Below, piece by piece: positions 9,275 to 17,777 of a DNA stretch of 64,000 bases. Origin of the DNA: Methylotenera_A sp963701715. Its GTDB lineage: Bacteria > Pseudomonadota > Gammaproteobacteria > Burkholderiales > Methylophilaceae. The position numbers and the translations under genes were made by a program. How positions within the stretch are numbered: position 1 is the stretch's first letter; each line of letters starts with the position of its first letter. Under the pieces are notes generated by a model. It saw only the letters and a program-made list of their open reading frames with translations, did no database searches and had not been told where the DNA came from. The stretch is from NCBI GenBank assembly GCA_963701715.1, contig CAVPAX010000004.1, positions 1-64,000 of the forward strand. Direction: 5' to 3'.

Positions 9275-9350
9275 TGGAGCGGGAAACGAGGCTCGAACTC
9301 GCGACCTCAACCTTGGCAAGGTTGCGCTCTACCAGCTGAGCTATTCCCGC
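9275..9350 (-). tRNA. tRNA-Gly (GCC)
   Basis: The minus strand gives a 76-nt cloverleaf: acceptor GCGGGAA with TTCCCGC, D-arm AGCTCAGCTGGTAGAGC, T-loop GTTCGAGCC and encoded CCA. The anticodon loop TTGCCAA gives GCC, for glycine. Confidence 0.96.
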
Positions 9351-9449
9351 GTTAAGAAGCGAGCATTTTAGCGATTTTTGCGCTGGTGTCAAGGCAGAAA
9401 TACAGGTATTTTTATTATTCTCGCTTAATATTTTTGTCTCAAACTTAAT

Positions 9450-10037
9450 CTATTTGATAGATTCTTTAAGCATAGGCCAAGCTGCTTTTAAATAATAAGC
9501 CATTGATAGCAAAGTCAAAAATGCAGCAAAAATAATGAGTATCTGTCCATACAATTTAGTATTAAATGCGCCAATTTTGTCATAATAAAGCAACAAAAAA
9601 ATTGCCACCATTTGCGCAGCCGTTTTAACTTTACCCATTTGCGCCACCGCGACACTGCTACGCTCACCCACACCAGCCATCCACTCGCGCAGTGCGCTAA
9701 TAGCAATTTCACGGCCAATAATAATCAGCGCAATCACTGCACCGATGCGCTCGAACTCTACCAGTACAATTAAAGCTGCAGCCACCATCAGCTTATCTGC
9801 CACAGGATCTAAAAACGCACCAAAATTAGAAGTTTGATTAAACCTGCGCGCCCAAAAACCATCCAGCCAATCGGTAAGTGCAGCTAACGCGAATACCAGC
9901 GCCGCAGTTGTATTTACCCAGTGTGCGGGCAATGCTCCAAGTGTCATGGAATTTTTGGGCAGATAAAATATCCCCACGAATACCGGGATTAGCGCGATAC
10001 GTAATATGGTTAAAATATTAGGTACATTCCACAACAT
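9450..10037 (-). CDS. pgsA: CDP-diacylglycerol--glycerol-3-phosphate 3-phosphatidyltransferase
   Basis: This enzyme makes phosphatidylglycerophosphate, the committed step to phosphatidylglycerol and cardiolipin, in the inner membrane. The 195-residue protein has the CDP-alcohol phosphotransferase signature at ~58-82 (DWLDGFWARRFN, then GAFLDPVADK) with all the family Asp, Gly and Arg residues. The remainder is several membrane helices. It follows uvrC by 20 bases on the same strand, the uvrC-pgsA order seen in many proteobacteria. The tRNA-Gly and tRNA-Cys genes follow. Confidence 0.94.
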   Translation of the reverse strand: MLWNVPNILTILRIALIPVFVGIFYLPKNSMTLGALPAHWVNTTAALVFALAALTDWLDGFWARRFNQTSNFGAFLDPVADKLMVAAALIVLVEFERIGAVIALIIIGREIAISALREWMAGVGERSSVAVAQMGKVKTAAQMVAIFLLLYYDKIGAFNTKLYGQILIIFAAFLTLLSMAYYLKAAWPMLKESIK

Positions 10038-10057
10038 AAGGATTTTTGTCTATTCTT

Positions 10058-11857
10058 TTAATGAAGCTGTTCGTATATCTTTTCTGCCAAAGTTTGGCTG
10101 ATGCCGTCTACTTGAGCAATTTCGTCTATGCTAGCACTTTTCACCCCATCTAATCCACCAAAGCGCGTTAATAAGGCTTTACGCCGTTTTGCTCCTATGC
10201 CATCAATATCTTCCAGACTTGAATGCATGCGGGCTTTGGCACGCTTTGCACGATGCCCTGTAATAGCAAATCGATGGGCTTCATCACGAATCTGTTGTAG
10301 CAAATGCAAACCCGCATTATCTGTCGGCAAATTCACCATTTCACCAGTATCTGAAAAAATCATAGTTTCCAGTCCAGGTTTGCGTTCTTCACCTTTGGCA
10401 ATGCCGATGAGCAAAATGTCATCCAGACCAACTTCTTGCATCACTTCAATCGCCACACCCAGCTGACCTTTGCCGCCGTCGATAAACACCAAATCCGGCC
10501 GCTTGCCTTCACCTGCCGCAACTTTTTTGTAGCGTCTTGTCAGCACATCGCGCATCGCCGCATAATCGTCACCTGGTGTAATACCAGAGATGTTATAGCG
10601 ACGATATTCGCCGTTCTGCAAATCGCCTTTATCGAACACCACGCAGCTCGCTACCGTTGCCTCGCCCATGGTATGGCTGATATCGAAGCACTCCATACGT
10701 TCAATGGTGTCAGGCAAATGCAATGCCTCACGCAGCGCCAACAGACGCGCTGCTTGATTGCTGGAAGTCTGTTGTTGTTGCGTTAGTGCCAGTTCTGCAT
10801 TGGTTTGTGCCATTTTCAGCCACACACGTTTATCGCCAATCGTGTTAGTTTGAATGCGCACTTTTCTATTCGCCTGCTCGCTCAGTACTTGCTCGAAATC
10901 TTTCGTATCGAAACCCACTCCGCACACAATCAGCGGTGGTGTGTTTTGCGCTACATAGTGCTGTGTTAAAAACGCTTCTATCATCTCTGTCTGTTCAACA
11001 TCTTGCGTATTTTTAGGGAAGTAACTTTTATCACCCAAATGCCGCCCACCACGTATCATTACCAAATTAATGCAATACCCGCCATTATTAGTTGCCAGGG
11101 CGATAATATCTGCATCATCCACACTAAAATCGCTTACAAACTGCTTGGCCTGCACCTGCCGCAAGGCCTGCATGCGGTCGCGGAACACCGCCGCCATTTC
11201 ATATTCCTGATTTGCTGCCGCTGTGTTCATTTTATCACCCAGCGCGTTCATCACTTCGTTGGTTTTGCCTTGCAAAAACATCGCTGCATGGCGCGCATCA
11301 TGCGCATAATCTTGCGGAGAAATATACCCGACACAGGGTGCAGTGCAACGCTCGATCTGATATTGCAAGCAAGGACGCGAGCGATTAGCAAATACTGTGT
11401 TCTCGCAAGTGCGCAGCTTAAACACTTTCTGCAAAAGCTGAATACTCTCGCGCACCGCAACCGCATTGGGGAAAGGTCCGAAATACTGGTTCTGCTTTTT
11501 TTGCACCCCACGGTGAAATGCTAAACGGGGAAATTCATCGCCCGTCAGCGTAATATAGGGATAAGATTTATCATCGCGGAACAATACGTTATAGCGTGGC
11601 ATCAAGCTCTTGATCAGATTATTTTCCAGCAACAAAGCCTCGGCCTCATTGTGGGTGACAGTGGTCTCGATTTTGACGATTTGCGCTACCATCATCCGCG
11701 TACGCGGACTGGGCAAGTTTTTATTGAAATAGCTTGAAACACGCCTTTTTAAATCTTTCGCCTTACCTACATAAATCACCTCTTCTGTCGCATTAATCAT
11801 GCGGTACACACCGGGCAGATTAGGAAGATTTTTTAAGACGGGTTTTGGATGAGACAT
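10058..11857 (-). CDS. uvrC: Excinuclease ABC subunit C
   Basis: UvrC makes both incisions in nucleotide excision repair after UvrA/UvrB damage recognition. At 599 residues it is of normal length. The GIY-YIG nuclease is at ~14-90 (GVYRMINATEEVIYVGKAKD). A UVR domain that contacts UvrB lies near 200-235. The RNase H-like 5' nuclease follows (MECFDISHTMGEATVASCV), and C-terminal helix-hairpin-helix motifs end the protein (LEDIDGIGAKRRKALL). Four cysteines at ~150-176 (CENTVFANRSRPCLQYQIERC and on) match an Fe-S site in the family. It is cotranscribed with pgsA. Confidence 0.96.
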   Translation of the reverse strand: MSHPKPVLKNLPNLPGVYRMINATEEVIYVGKAKDLKRRVSSYFNKNLPSPRTRMMVAQIVKIETTVTHNEAEALLLENNLIKSLMPRYNVLFRDDKSYPYITLTGDEFPRLAFHRGVQKKQNQYFGPFPNAVAVRESIQLLQKVFKLRTCENTVFANRSRPCLQYQIERCTAPCVGYISPQDYAHDARHAAMFLQGKTNEVMNALGDKMNTAAANQEYEMAAVFRDRMQALRQVQAKQFVSDFSVDDADIIALATNNGGYCINLVMIRGGRHLGDKSYFPKNTQDVEQTEMIEAFLTQHYVAQNTPPLIVCGVGFDTKDFEQVLSEQANRKVRIQTNTIGDKRVWLKMAQTNAELALTQQQQTSSNQAARLLALREALHLPDTIERMECFDISHTMGEATVASCVVFDKGDLQNGEYRRYNISGITPGDDYAAMRDVLTRRYKKVAAGEGKRPDLVFIDGGKGQLGVAIEVMQEVGLDDILLIGIAKGEERKPGLETMIFSDTGEMVNLPTDNAGLHLLQQIRDEAHRFAITGHRAKRAKARMHSSLEDIDGIGAKRRKALLTRFGGLDGVKSASIDEIAQVDGISQTLAEKIYEQLH

Positions 11858-11945
11858 GCGGATATTTTAGCACCCCCGTATCATTTCCGAGAAGCAGCCA
11901 ATCAAGCAGGTAATAATCTAAAGATACGAATACTTGTTAAATAAT

Positions 11946-12659
11946 TTAAAGTTTAGATTTGTTTGGATTACACAATGAATTAATACTCTTAAACCATGCT
12001 TTTGCCATTTTCTTTTGTCCAGACAATGATGGGTGCATGCCGTCAAGAGTATCGTTGTCTGTCCAACCTTCATAGTCAGGTACTGTAATCACAGGAGATA
12101 TTGCAGTACTTTCGTATTTGGCTAAGAGATTCAAATGGAATCTAATATACTTAACCCTAAATCCGTTTAAATGAATTTGACTTATCAGAATATGCACTTT
12201 AGGGTTTCGCTTGCGCAACTGCGAAATAATTGATCTCATCGGCATCACCACTGAGTTGATGACATTGGCTGCATTACAACCACAACCAGCTAAATGAATT
12301 AATGCAAAATCTGGAGCTGGCAGCTTAATTAAATCAGTTTTAAGTTTCTGCGCTACTGACGATGCCGATTGCCCGTAAAAACCTTCATGATCATTATCAA
12401 AATCTGTCGGCCATTTAAAAGACTTATCTAGTCCAGAACGTTGCGTCCCAATAAAATCTACATCATAGCCTGCATCTTTAAGTAATTTTGATAATGGCAA
12501 CCGATAAGTATACTCATCGGGATTGCCTCCACCTTGGGTAATGCTATCGCCAATTGCTACGATTTTTAATTGCTTATCTAGACATGCGTTTTTTGCAAAT
12601 GCTGCACTAAAAAATATTTGCAAACTTAGCAATAAAAATACTTTATAAAATATTTTCAT
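11946..12659 (-). CDS. Exported SGNH/GDSL hydrolase
   Basis: A 237-residue secreted esterase/lipase-fold protein. A signal peptide covers residues 1-22 (MKIFYKVFLLLSLQIFFSAA, cut after FAFA-like AFA). Block I is AIGDSITQGGG with the catalytic Ser; a Gly/Asn region is HLAGCGCNAANV; block V is LDGMHPSLSG with the Asp-His pair. The substrate cannot be told from sequence; acetylated polysaccharide or lipid esters are family possibilities. It stands alone, 88 bases downstream of the uvrC start and on the same strand as its neighbours. Confidence 0.8.
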   Translation of the reverse strand: MKIFYKVFLLLSLQIFFSAAFAKNACLDKQLKIVAIGDSITQGGGNPDEYTYRLPLSKLLKDAGYDVDFIGTQRSGLDKSFKWPTDFDNDHEGFYGQSASSVAQKLKTDLIKLPAPDFALIHLAGCGCNAANVINSVVMPMRSIISQLRKRNPKVHILISQIHLNGFRVKYIRFHLNLLAKYESTAISPVITVPDYEGWTDNDTLDGMHPSLSGQKKMAKAWFKSINSLCNPNKSKL

Positions 12660-12703
12660 AGTTAACCCTGTTTAGGCTTAACGCAAAATTATTGTAAGCA
12701 ACT

Positions 12704-12886
12704 TTACTCATCCAACAACTGTCCCCCAATCGCCCAATCCTCATACGCTATTTCTTCAAATGTGATGTAGGTATAGGATTTAGGTTTATTGGCAACGCGC
12801 TCTAAAGTCTCGGTGATTTCTTTAGCGATTTCTTTTTTCTGTGCTTTAGTGATATTACCAGCTAGTTTTACATTGACATAAGGCAT
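12704..12886 (-). CDS. 4-oxalocrotonate tautomerase-family protein
   Basis: A 60-residue tautomerase subunit. The family uses an N-terminal proline, freed after Met removal, as catalytic base. That requires the ATG at 12886 (MPYVNVKLAG) rather than the ATG two codons upstream. The ribosome site AGAGGAGA ends right before the upstream ATG, giving the usual spacing only for 12886. The upstream ATG forms an ATGA overlap with the stop of the uracil-DNA glycosylase gene, so the genes are coupled. The natural substrate is unknown. Confidence 0.82.
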   Translation of the reverse strand: MPYVNVKLAGNITKAQKKEIAKEITETLERVANKPKSYTYITFEEIAYEDWAIGGQLLDE

Positions 12887-12888
12887 GT

Positions 12889-13527
12889 TCATTCTCCTCT
12901 AACTTCACGTTGAATATCAGCGAATACTGTATGAAACATCTCTGCAGTAAGTCGCCGCGTTTGGGTATTATAACGACTGCAATGGTAGCTATCATACAAA
13001 ATTAAACCGCTTGGTAAACTATGGCGCGCCGCATGACCAAATTTGTAATCTTTGATTTTTAAACCAAATGCTTTTAATACTGCCAAGTGGGCAACATTAC
13101 CTAATGCTAAAATGATGCTGTTTGCAGCTAACTGCTGCAATTCTGCAGCCAAAAACTGATTACACTTCGCCATCTCCGCTGGCAGCGGCTTGTTCTCAGG
13201 CGGCAAACATTTCACAGCATTGCTGATGCGGCAATTAACCAGTTGTAAATTATCATCTGCAGAAACTGAAGCCGGTTGCGTAGCAAAGCCAAATTTATGC
13301 AGCGTTTCATATAGCAGCACACCTGCAAAGTCGCCCGTAAATGGCCTACCTGTTCTATTGGCGCCATGCATGCCGGGCGCGAGACCAATAATGAGTAACC
13401 GTGCACTGGCATCGCCAAACGGCGGAACCGGCTTACAAAAATAGTCTGGATTTTTTTGTTTAACCTCGTCCAGGAATCGCGCCAGGCGCGGACATTGGCG
13501 ACATGTAATATCAAATACTTTAGTCAT
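12889..13527 (-). CDS. Uracil-DNA glycosylase, family 5 (UDGb)-like
   Basis: A 212-residue Fe-S uracil-DNA glycosylase for repair of deaminated bases. The N-terminal Cys pair (CRQCPRLARF) and later cysteines (C55-like FCKP, AVKCLPP, KCNQF) fit the 4Fe-4S ligands. Motif A is GLAPGMHGANRTGRPFTGD and motif B is DSYHCSRYNTQT. The usual Pro after His in motif B (HPS) is Cys here. Family 5 proteins act on uracil, hypoxanthine and related lesions. It overlaps the end of the CDF transporter gene by 8 bases and the tautomerase gene follows. Confidence 0.85.
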   Translation of the reverse strand: MTKVFDITCRQCPRLARFLDEVKQKNPDYFCKPVPPFGDASARLLIIGLAPGMHGANRTGRPFTGDFAGVLLYETLHKFGFATQPASVSADDNLQLVNCRISNAVKCLPPENKPLPAEMAKCNQFLAAELQQLAANSIILALGNVAHLAVLKAFGLKIKDYKFGHAARHSLPSGLILYDSYHCSRYNTQTRRLTAEMFHTVFADIQREVRGE

Positions 13528-14200
13528 GGGCTTGTCCTGAAAAGCGTGTATACAAACGGTACGCTAGGCTTACCGTCATCACAACAAGCAGCAACGCACT
13601 CAGCAAAGATAATATAGGGTCTATTTTTTGCCATCCGGTAAAATAGATAACGGCGCCCGCAACAATGGCCGCGATCGAGCCAAGCAAATCCCCCAGCACA
13701 TGCAGGTAGGCGGCTTGGTTGTTGAGGTTTTCACCGTACTCATGCGCTTGGTGCTGTAACTGCATAGCCACAATTAAATTGACAATCAACCCGACCAGCG
13801 CAATCCACACCACTGCGCCACCCGCAACGTTTGGCGGGCTTTGCAGGCGAGCCAGCGCTTCAGTTACAATACCGACGATAACTATTATCATAAGCATGAT
13901 GTTGATAAAGCTTGCTCCAAACTCGGGGTAGCTAAGCCCACCATGATGTCGTTTTACATTGGGACGTCCAGCCAAATTTGCGGCCATCCATGCCAGCCCG
14001 AGCGATAGTACATCAGTGAACATGTGCCCAGCGTCGCTCCATAATGCCAGCGAATGCGTCCACCAGCCGCCCCATGCCTCGAAAATGGCAAATCCAAGAA
14101 TTAAGAAAAATGGCAAGCCATAGCGTGTACGATCATGGTGAGCGTGATTGTGATTTGGGTGGGTGTGATTTTCCATGCCCGTAATGCTATCAGCAGACAT
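13520..14200 (-). CDS. Short cation diffusion facilitator (Zn/Co/Cd efflux-like)
   Basis: A CDF-family proton-coupled metal exporter. Its His-rich N-terminus (ENHTHPNHNHAHHD) is typical of zinc transporters. The metal site motif HSLALWSDAGHMFTD is in helix 2, and a second site is in helix 5 (HVLGDLLGS). Six membrane helices fill the protein. At ~226 residues it ends straight after helix 6, lacking the ~90-residue cytoplasmic domain that most CDF dimers carry. Starts at 14200 or 14176 (MENHTH) are both possible; a GTG at 14224 lies inside a terminator hairpin and is unlikely. Metal specificity is inferred from family. Confidence 0.85.
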   Translation of the reverse strand: MSADSITGMENHTHPNHNHAHHDRTRYGLPFFLILGFAIFEAWGGWWTHSLALWSDAGHMFTDVLSLGLAWMAANLAGRPNVKRHHGGLSYPEFGASFINIMLMIIVIVGIVTEALARLQSPPNVAGGAVVWIALVGLIVNLIVAMQLQHQAHEYGENLNNQAAYLHVLGDLLGSIAAIVAGAVIYFTGWQKIDPILSLLSALLLVVMTVSLAYRLYTRFSGQAHD

Positions 14201-14214
14201 GCCTGCTGACCAAT

Positions 14215-14244
14215 AAAAAAGCACCGGGGTTTGGGTGCTTTTTT
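14215..14244. terminator. Bidirectional intrinsic terminator
   Basis: AAAAAAGCACC and GGTGCTTTTTT form an 11-bp stem with poly-A and poly-T flanks. It sits just below the stop of the broken EF-hand gene, ends that unit, and insulates the CDF gene. Confidence 0.85.
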
Positions 14245-14259
14245 ATTTAAAACTAAATA

Positions 14260-14568
14260 TTAGCTCTGGTTTTCTGTAGTTTCTTGCTGTTTTTGCTTAC
14301 GTTTTTTTCGCATTTCACTCATTTTATCTTTTTGTGCTTGTTTTTCAGCTTCATCTACAAAACCATCGCCATTACTGTCCATGCGCTTAAACTGGCTCTC
14401 GGTTCTCTTTTCTTTAGATGCGCGATATTCATCATAACTAATTTTTCCATCATTGTTGGCATCAATTTTTGTCCTTTACTGATTCGACGAACCTTCCTCT
14501 GCAAATAACTGTGTTACGCCTAATGTTAACAACGTTGCACAGAGTACTGCCAATTTATTCAGTTTCGT
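14260..14568 (-). pseudogene. Broken EF-hand calcium-binding protein
   Basis: A single minus frame of 103 codons encodes a signal-peptide-like start (LNKLAVLCATLLTLGVTQLF then AEEGSSNQ). It is followed by two canonical EF-hand loops, DANNDGKISYDE and DSNGDGFVDEAE, and a Lys/Gln-rich tail. Codon 31 is TAA (14476-14478), so the frame is interrupted. The expected start position is ACG at 14566-14568, with AAGGGA upstream and no ATG. A lost start plus an in-frame stop point to decay; sequencing error is less likely because two separate changes are needed. The terminator right after the stop shows it was once a real gene. Confidence 0.75.
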
Positions 14569-14666
14569 AGTAGTTAAATTCCCTTCTGTTAATATAGCTT
14601 GGCTTGAAACAACGCTTCAAGACTGAAGAGGTTGACCCTTGAGTAATTGCCAGCCAGCAGCTAAGC

Positions 14667-14672
14667 TATAAT
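14667..14672 (+). promoter_or_regulatory. Perfect -10 box immediately before rlmJ
   Basis: TATAAT lies 6 bases before the rlmJ ATG, so transcription would start at or next to the start codon. No good -35 box is seen at 16-18 bases spacing (TTGCCA is at 14 bases). No ribosome site precedes the ATG. Confidence 0.5.
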
Positions 14673-14678
14673 ATACTT

Positions 14679-15524
14679 ATGCTAAGTTATCGCCACGCCT
14701 TTCACGCCGGCAATCATGCCGATGTACTTAAACACTACATACTTAGCCTTGTGCTGGATTATATGAACCAAAAGGACAAACCTTATTGGTACATTGATAC
14801 CCACGCTGGCGCAGGTATGTATGCGCTAACGAATGAATTTGCGCAGAAGAATGCAGAATATGAAACAGGCATTGCTAGGCTTTATGATGCACATAACTTA
14901 CCAGAATCACTCGCGAACTTTGTTAAAATCATTAAAAGTTATAATCAAAATGGTATATTAAATTTTTATCCCGGCTCACCAAAAGTCGCAGAACGACTGG
15001 TGCGTGAAACCGATAAATTGCGCTTATTTGAGTTACACCCAAGTGATTGCAAATTGCTGATTGAAAATTTTAGAGGACAAAGCCGCCGGACAAAAATTGA
15101 AATGCAGGATGGCTTTATGGGCATCAAGGCTTGTCTGCCGCCTCAGTGCAAACGTGCAGTGGTACTCATCGACCCGCCTTATGAAATTAAAATCGACTAT
15201 CTACGCGTGGTGGAGTGCATTCAAGATAGCTTAAGCCGCTTTGCCACAGGCACCTATTTAATCTGGTACCCATTACTGCAACGCCCGGAGCCAATGCAGA
15301 TGTTAGAAAATTTAAACAAGATCGGCATTAGAGACTGGTTAAATGTGAACCTGACCGTGCAAACACCTAACCCAGATGGATTTGGCATGCATGGCAGCGG
15401 CATGTTTATTGTAAATCCACCATGGACTTTGCCTGCAATATTAAAAGAAACAATTCCTGTTTTAACTAAGTTACTGGCAATAGATGAGAAAGCGAACTTC
15501 GAACTTACAAGTCAGATAACATAA
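14679..15524 (+). CDS. rlmJ: 23S rRNA (adenine-2030-N6)-methyltransferase
   Basis: RlmJ methylates A2030 of 23S rRNA using S-adenosylmethionine. The 281-residue protein starts MLSYRHAFHAGNHADVLKHY, closely matching E. coli RlmJ, which fixes the start. The SAM-binding segment is YIDTHAGAGMYAL (~42-54) and the catalytic motif is DPPYE (~168-172). It is a single transcription unit, possibly leaderless because the -10 box abuts the ATG. The YqhA-like gene follows after 42 bases. Confidence 0.95.
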   Translation: MLSYRHAFHAGNHADVLKHYILSLVLDYMNQKDKPYWYIDTHAGAGMYALTNEFAQKNAEYETGIARLYDAHNLPESLANFVKIIKSYNQNGILNFYPGSPKVAERLVRETDKLRLFELHPSDCKLLIENFRGQSRRTKIEMQDGFMGIKACLPPQCKRAVVLIDPPYEIKIDYLRVVECIQDSLSRFATGTYLIWYPLLQRPEPMQMLENLNKIGIRDWLNVNLTVQTPNPDGFGMHGSGMFIVNPPWTLPAILKETIPVLTKLLAIDEKANFELTSQIT

Positions 15525-15566
15525 GGTAAAATACGTACTTATCAATTAACGAATTTTAGGTAACCT

Positions 15567-16106
15567 ATGCAAGAAAAAACAAAGATATCAAGTAGCGCAT
15601 ACAAACAAAGTAGCATCATGACTAACATTCTGTTTGGTAGCCGCTGGCTGCAACTCCCGCTTTACTTAGGCCTCATTGTGGCACAGGCGGTCTATGTGTA
15701 TTTTTTCGGTGTAGAGCTTTATCACTTGGTCGGCAAAACGGCCACCCTTAAAGAAGCGGATATCATGCTAATTGTATTGGGTTTAATTGACGTAGTGATG
15801 ATTTCTAACCTACTAATTATGGTAATTGTTGGCGGTTATGAAACATTTGTTTCACGCCTCAATTTGGAAGGCCACCCCGATGAGCCAGACTGGCTATCAC
15901 ATGTGAATGCAAATCTACTTAAAGTAAAACTTGCTACCGCGATTATCGGCATTTCCTCAATTCACCTACTAAAAACGTTTATTAATGCAGAAAATTTAAG
16001 TGATAAAGTATTGCTCTGGCAAACAGTCATTCATATGACATTTGTATTTTCGGCCATTTCGATTGCTTACATCGATAAATTAATGAGTTATAGCAATAAG
16101 CATTAA
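15567..16106 (+). CDS. YqhA-family (UPF0114) membrane protein
   Basis: A 179-residue inner-membrane protein with about four helices (near 25-45, 60-90, 120-140 and 150-172). The family hallmark is the segment LGLIDVVMISNLLIMVIVGG followed by YETFVSRL. Function in the family is unknown. A second in-frame Met at residue 18 (MTNILFGSRWLQLPLY) fits the usual family N-terminus about as well. It may be read with rlmJ. Confidence 0.8.
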   Translation: MQEKTKISSSAYKQSSIMTNILFGSRWLQLPLYLGLIVAQAVYVYFFGVELYHLVGKTATLKEADIMLIVLGLIDVVMISNLLIMVIVGGYETFVSRLNLEGHPDEPDWLSHVNANLLKVKLATAIIGISSIHLLKTFINAENLSDKVLLWQTVIHMTFVFSAISIAYIDKLMSYSNKH

Positions 16107-16524
16107 AAAGTAGAATGCCTGCAGGTCTTATGGAAATTGACTTACAGAGCATTATTTTAAATTAAATTTCCTCTCTTATTGGCATCACCTTTCCTGGCAG
16201 CTTAAAGTGCCTGACATGACTTTGTATTCTGTCATTTGCTCGAAATTTAAATATTAATAGATACAACTAAGCGCATTTGAATGCGTATGCTCAATAAGTA
16301 CCTTGCCATCTCATTTCATACGCCTGCCACACCAAACATTACATACTCGCGTCCATCACATAACTCATGCGCAGACCAATGATTTTTGCATAAGCTATGC
16401 ACCATCTATTGTGCATGCTTATTTATTACATGCGCAACCTTGAGTTGAACCAGCTGAAACAAAAAGTCGTTTAAGCATATTCACACATAGGTTGAGACTT
16501 TTTTAATAAATATTCATTTAATAG
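16107..16524. other. Intergenic region before the PHA operon
   Basis: About 420 bases with no credible coding frame on either strand. Short inverted repeats are present (CGCATT-TG-AATGCG; TGCATA-AGC-TATGCA) without T-runs. They could be regulator sites or nothing. Confidence 0.5.
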
Positions 16525-16552
16525 TTGACATGTATTACTTTTGTATTACAAT
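16525..16552 (+). promoter_or_regulatory. Sigma-70-like promoter of the PHA synthase operon
   Basis: TTGACA (16525-16530), a 16-base spacer and TACAAT (16547-16552). Transcription from ~16559 would give a leader of about 27 bases with TTGGAA before the ATG at 16586. It rules out the earlier in-frame ATGs at 16541 and 16553 as starts. Confidence 0.75.
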
Positions 16553-16585
16553 ATGCATACTTTTAATGTATTTATTGGAATAACA

Positions 16586-16921
16586 ATGGCACTCAAACCT
16601 ATCACCTTAAGGCTAGACGAAGAGGAATACGAAAAGCTCAGAGCACATTTGGAGGCTTTTGGCGATCCTGATATCAATGTTGCTTACGTTGTTCGATCAT
16701 ATATTCGCGACCTAAACAGGTCGTTGCCATTCATGCTCAACTCAGGCTGGGATCTTAAGAATTATTTCGGCATGTTAGGGTCATGGCTGAAACAGTTTGG
16801 CGCTATGAAAGATGCCGACATGTTTAAGATGATGAGTAACCCTTGGCAAATTTGGACGACTGGTGTTAACGAGCAACCAACAGAAGACGCTAACTCAGCA
16901 ACCTCAGCTAAAACAAAGTAA
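16586..16921 (+). CDS. Ribbon-helix-helix-like small protein heading the PHA operon
   Basis: A 111-residue protein beginning MALKPITLRLDEEEYEKLRA. The N-terminal pattern of a short strand with alternating residues (ITLRLD) and two helices (EEEYEKLRAHLEAF, NVAYVVRSYIRDLN) resembles Arc/CopG-type DNA-binding proteins. The C-terminal half is Met/Phe/Trp-rich and of unknown fold. As first gene of the PHA synthase operon, right behind a strong promoter, it could be an autoregulator of PHA genes, like PhaR in other bacteria but unrelated in sequence. I do not recognise a characterised homologue. Confidence 0.7.
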   Translation: MALKPITLRLDEEEYEKLRAHLEAFGDPDINVAYVVRSYIRDLNRSLPFMLNSGWDLKNYFGMLGSWLKQFGAMKDADMFKMMSNPWQIWTTGVNEQPTEDANSATSAKTK

Positions 16922-16944
16922 CTAATTAACAAGGAAACCTAGCC

Positions 16945-17388
16945 ATGATGACAGAACAGCAAATGCGCATGATGATGGAGATGTTTTCTAACCCCATGTT
17001 TAAGCAGGGTGCAAACGAGTTTTTAAAGATTGCACAACAACAGGGCATGGAAGCCGCCAAGAAGTTTTGGGGTATTTCTTCTGAAAATCAGGCCTTTCCC
17101 GATGCTGAGAAGATGATGGAACGTATGGCAGATTTCTATCAGGCAATAGGATTTGTATCACAAGCTAAGTATGACGAATTGGTAAAAGAAAACAACAATC
17201 TGAAGACTGAGAACCAAATGCTTAGCAACACAATACGTGAATTACAACAGAAATTTATGGCAGAAAACGGAGCCAAAGCACAAAAAGCCTGGCAAGAGAT
17301 TGTAGACAAACAACTAGATATGAGCCGTGAAGTCACTAAGAGTTTTTTTGATGTACTTAAGCAGTCCTCACCCCCTAAAGGTGAGTAA
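16945..17388 (+). CDS. Coiled-coil protein of the PHA operon
   Basis: A 147-residue Met/Gln-rich helical protein. Residues ~75-100 form a leucine-zipper-like heptad run (YDELVKENNNLKTENQMLSN). The whole is amphipathic and without signal or membrane segments. A shorter, similar heptad tail ends PhaE downstream, so the two might interact or this may be a granule-associated scaffold. Twenty-three bases separate it from the gene before and 26 from the phasin start. Two ATGs in a row are possible starts. Role is inferred from context only. Confidence 0.65.
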   Translation: MMTEQQMRMMMEMFSNPMFKQGANEFLKIAQQQGMEAAKKFWGISSENQAFPDAEKMMERMADFYQAIGFVSQAKYDELVKENNNLKTENQMLSNTIRELQQKFMAENGAKAQKAWQEIVDKQLDMSREVTKSFFDVLKQSSPPKGE

Positions 17389-17414
17389 TTTTTTTAACTT
17401 TGAAAGGAAATAAA

Positions 17415-17777
17415 ATGGAAAAGCAACTTGAATATTTTGATGTTTTAACTAATACACAGAAACAAATTTTCAATAATCTTCTGAGCGCACAAAAAGATCT
17501 GCGTGTACAGTGGATGGATGCCATCGGCAAAACACATGCAGCATTTACGAGCATCCCTGGCCTGCCAGAAACTCCACAAACCAAAGAAGCACTGAATCAA
17601 TTCAATACCTGGTTCAGCACTGTGGTAAGCAATTCTCAAAGTGCGACTGAAGAAGCCCTGAAAACACAAGAAAACTGGATCAGCGCATATGAAAAGCAAT
17701 TGGCAATTAGCCGTGATGTATTGAAAAACATCATTGATATTGCTAACCCAGCCAAAGCTAAAGCTAAAGCAGCTTAA
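17415..17777 (+). CDS. Phasin-family PHA granule protein
   Basis: A 120-residue all-helical amphipathic protein of phasin type, expected to coat PHA granules. It is Gln/Asn/Thr-rich with a Lys-Ala tail (NPAKAKAKAA). AAGGAAA before the ATG at 17415 sets the start; an earlier in-frame TTG at 17400 lacks a ribosome site. It lies between the coiled-coil gene and phaE. About 100 bases with two short hairpins (one CGCCTA/TAGGCG at 17843-17860) separate it from phaE; they might trim phasin versus synthase expression. Confidence 0.78.
   Translation: MEKQLEYFDVLTNTQKQIFNNLLSAQKDLRVQWMDAIGKTHAAFTSIPGLPETPQTKEALNQFNTWFSTVVSNSQSATEEALKTQENWISAYEKQLAISRDVLKNIIDIANPAKAKAKAA

Noticed and set aside
9037..9339. 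Open frames across the tRNA genes on both strands
   Set aside because: They translate tRNA-Cys and tRNA-Gly sequence, which is clearly RNA-coding.
14632..14672. TTGACC and TATAAT considered as a normal rlmJ promoter
   Set aside because: The spacing is 29 bases, far too long for a sigma-70 promoter.
16107..16524. Short palindromes considered as a repeat array
   Set aside because: They differ in sequence and spacing and do not form a CRISPR or tandem repeat.
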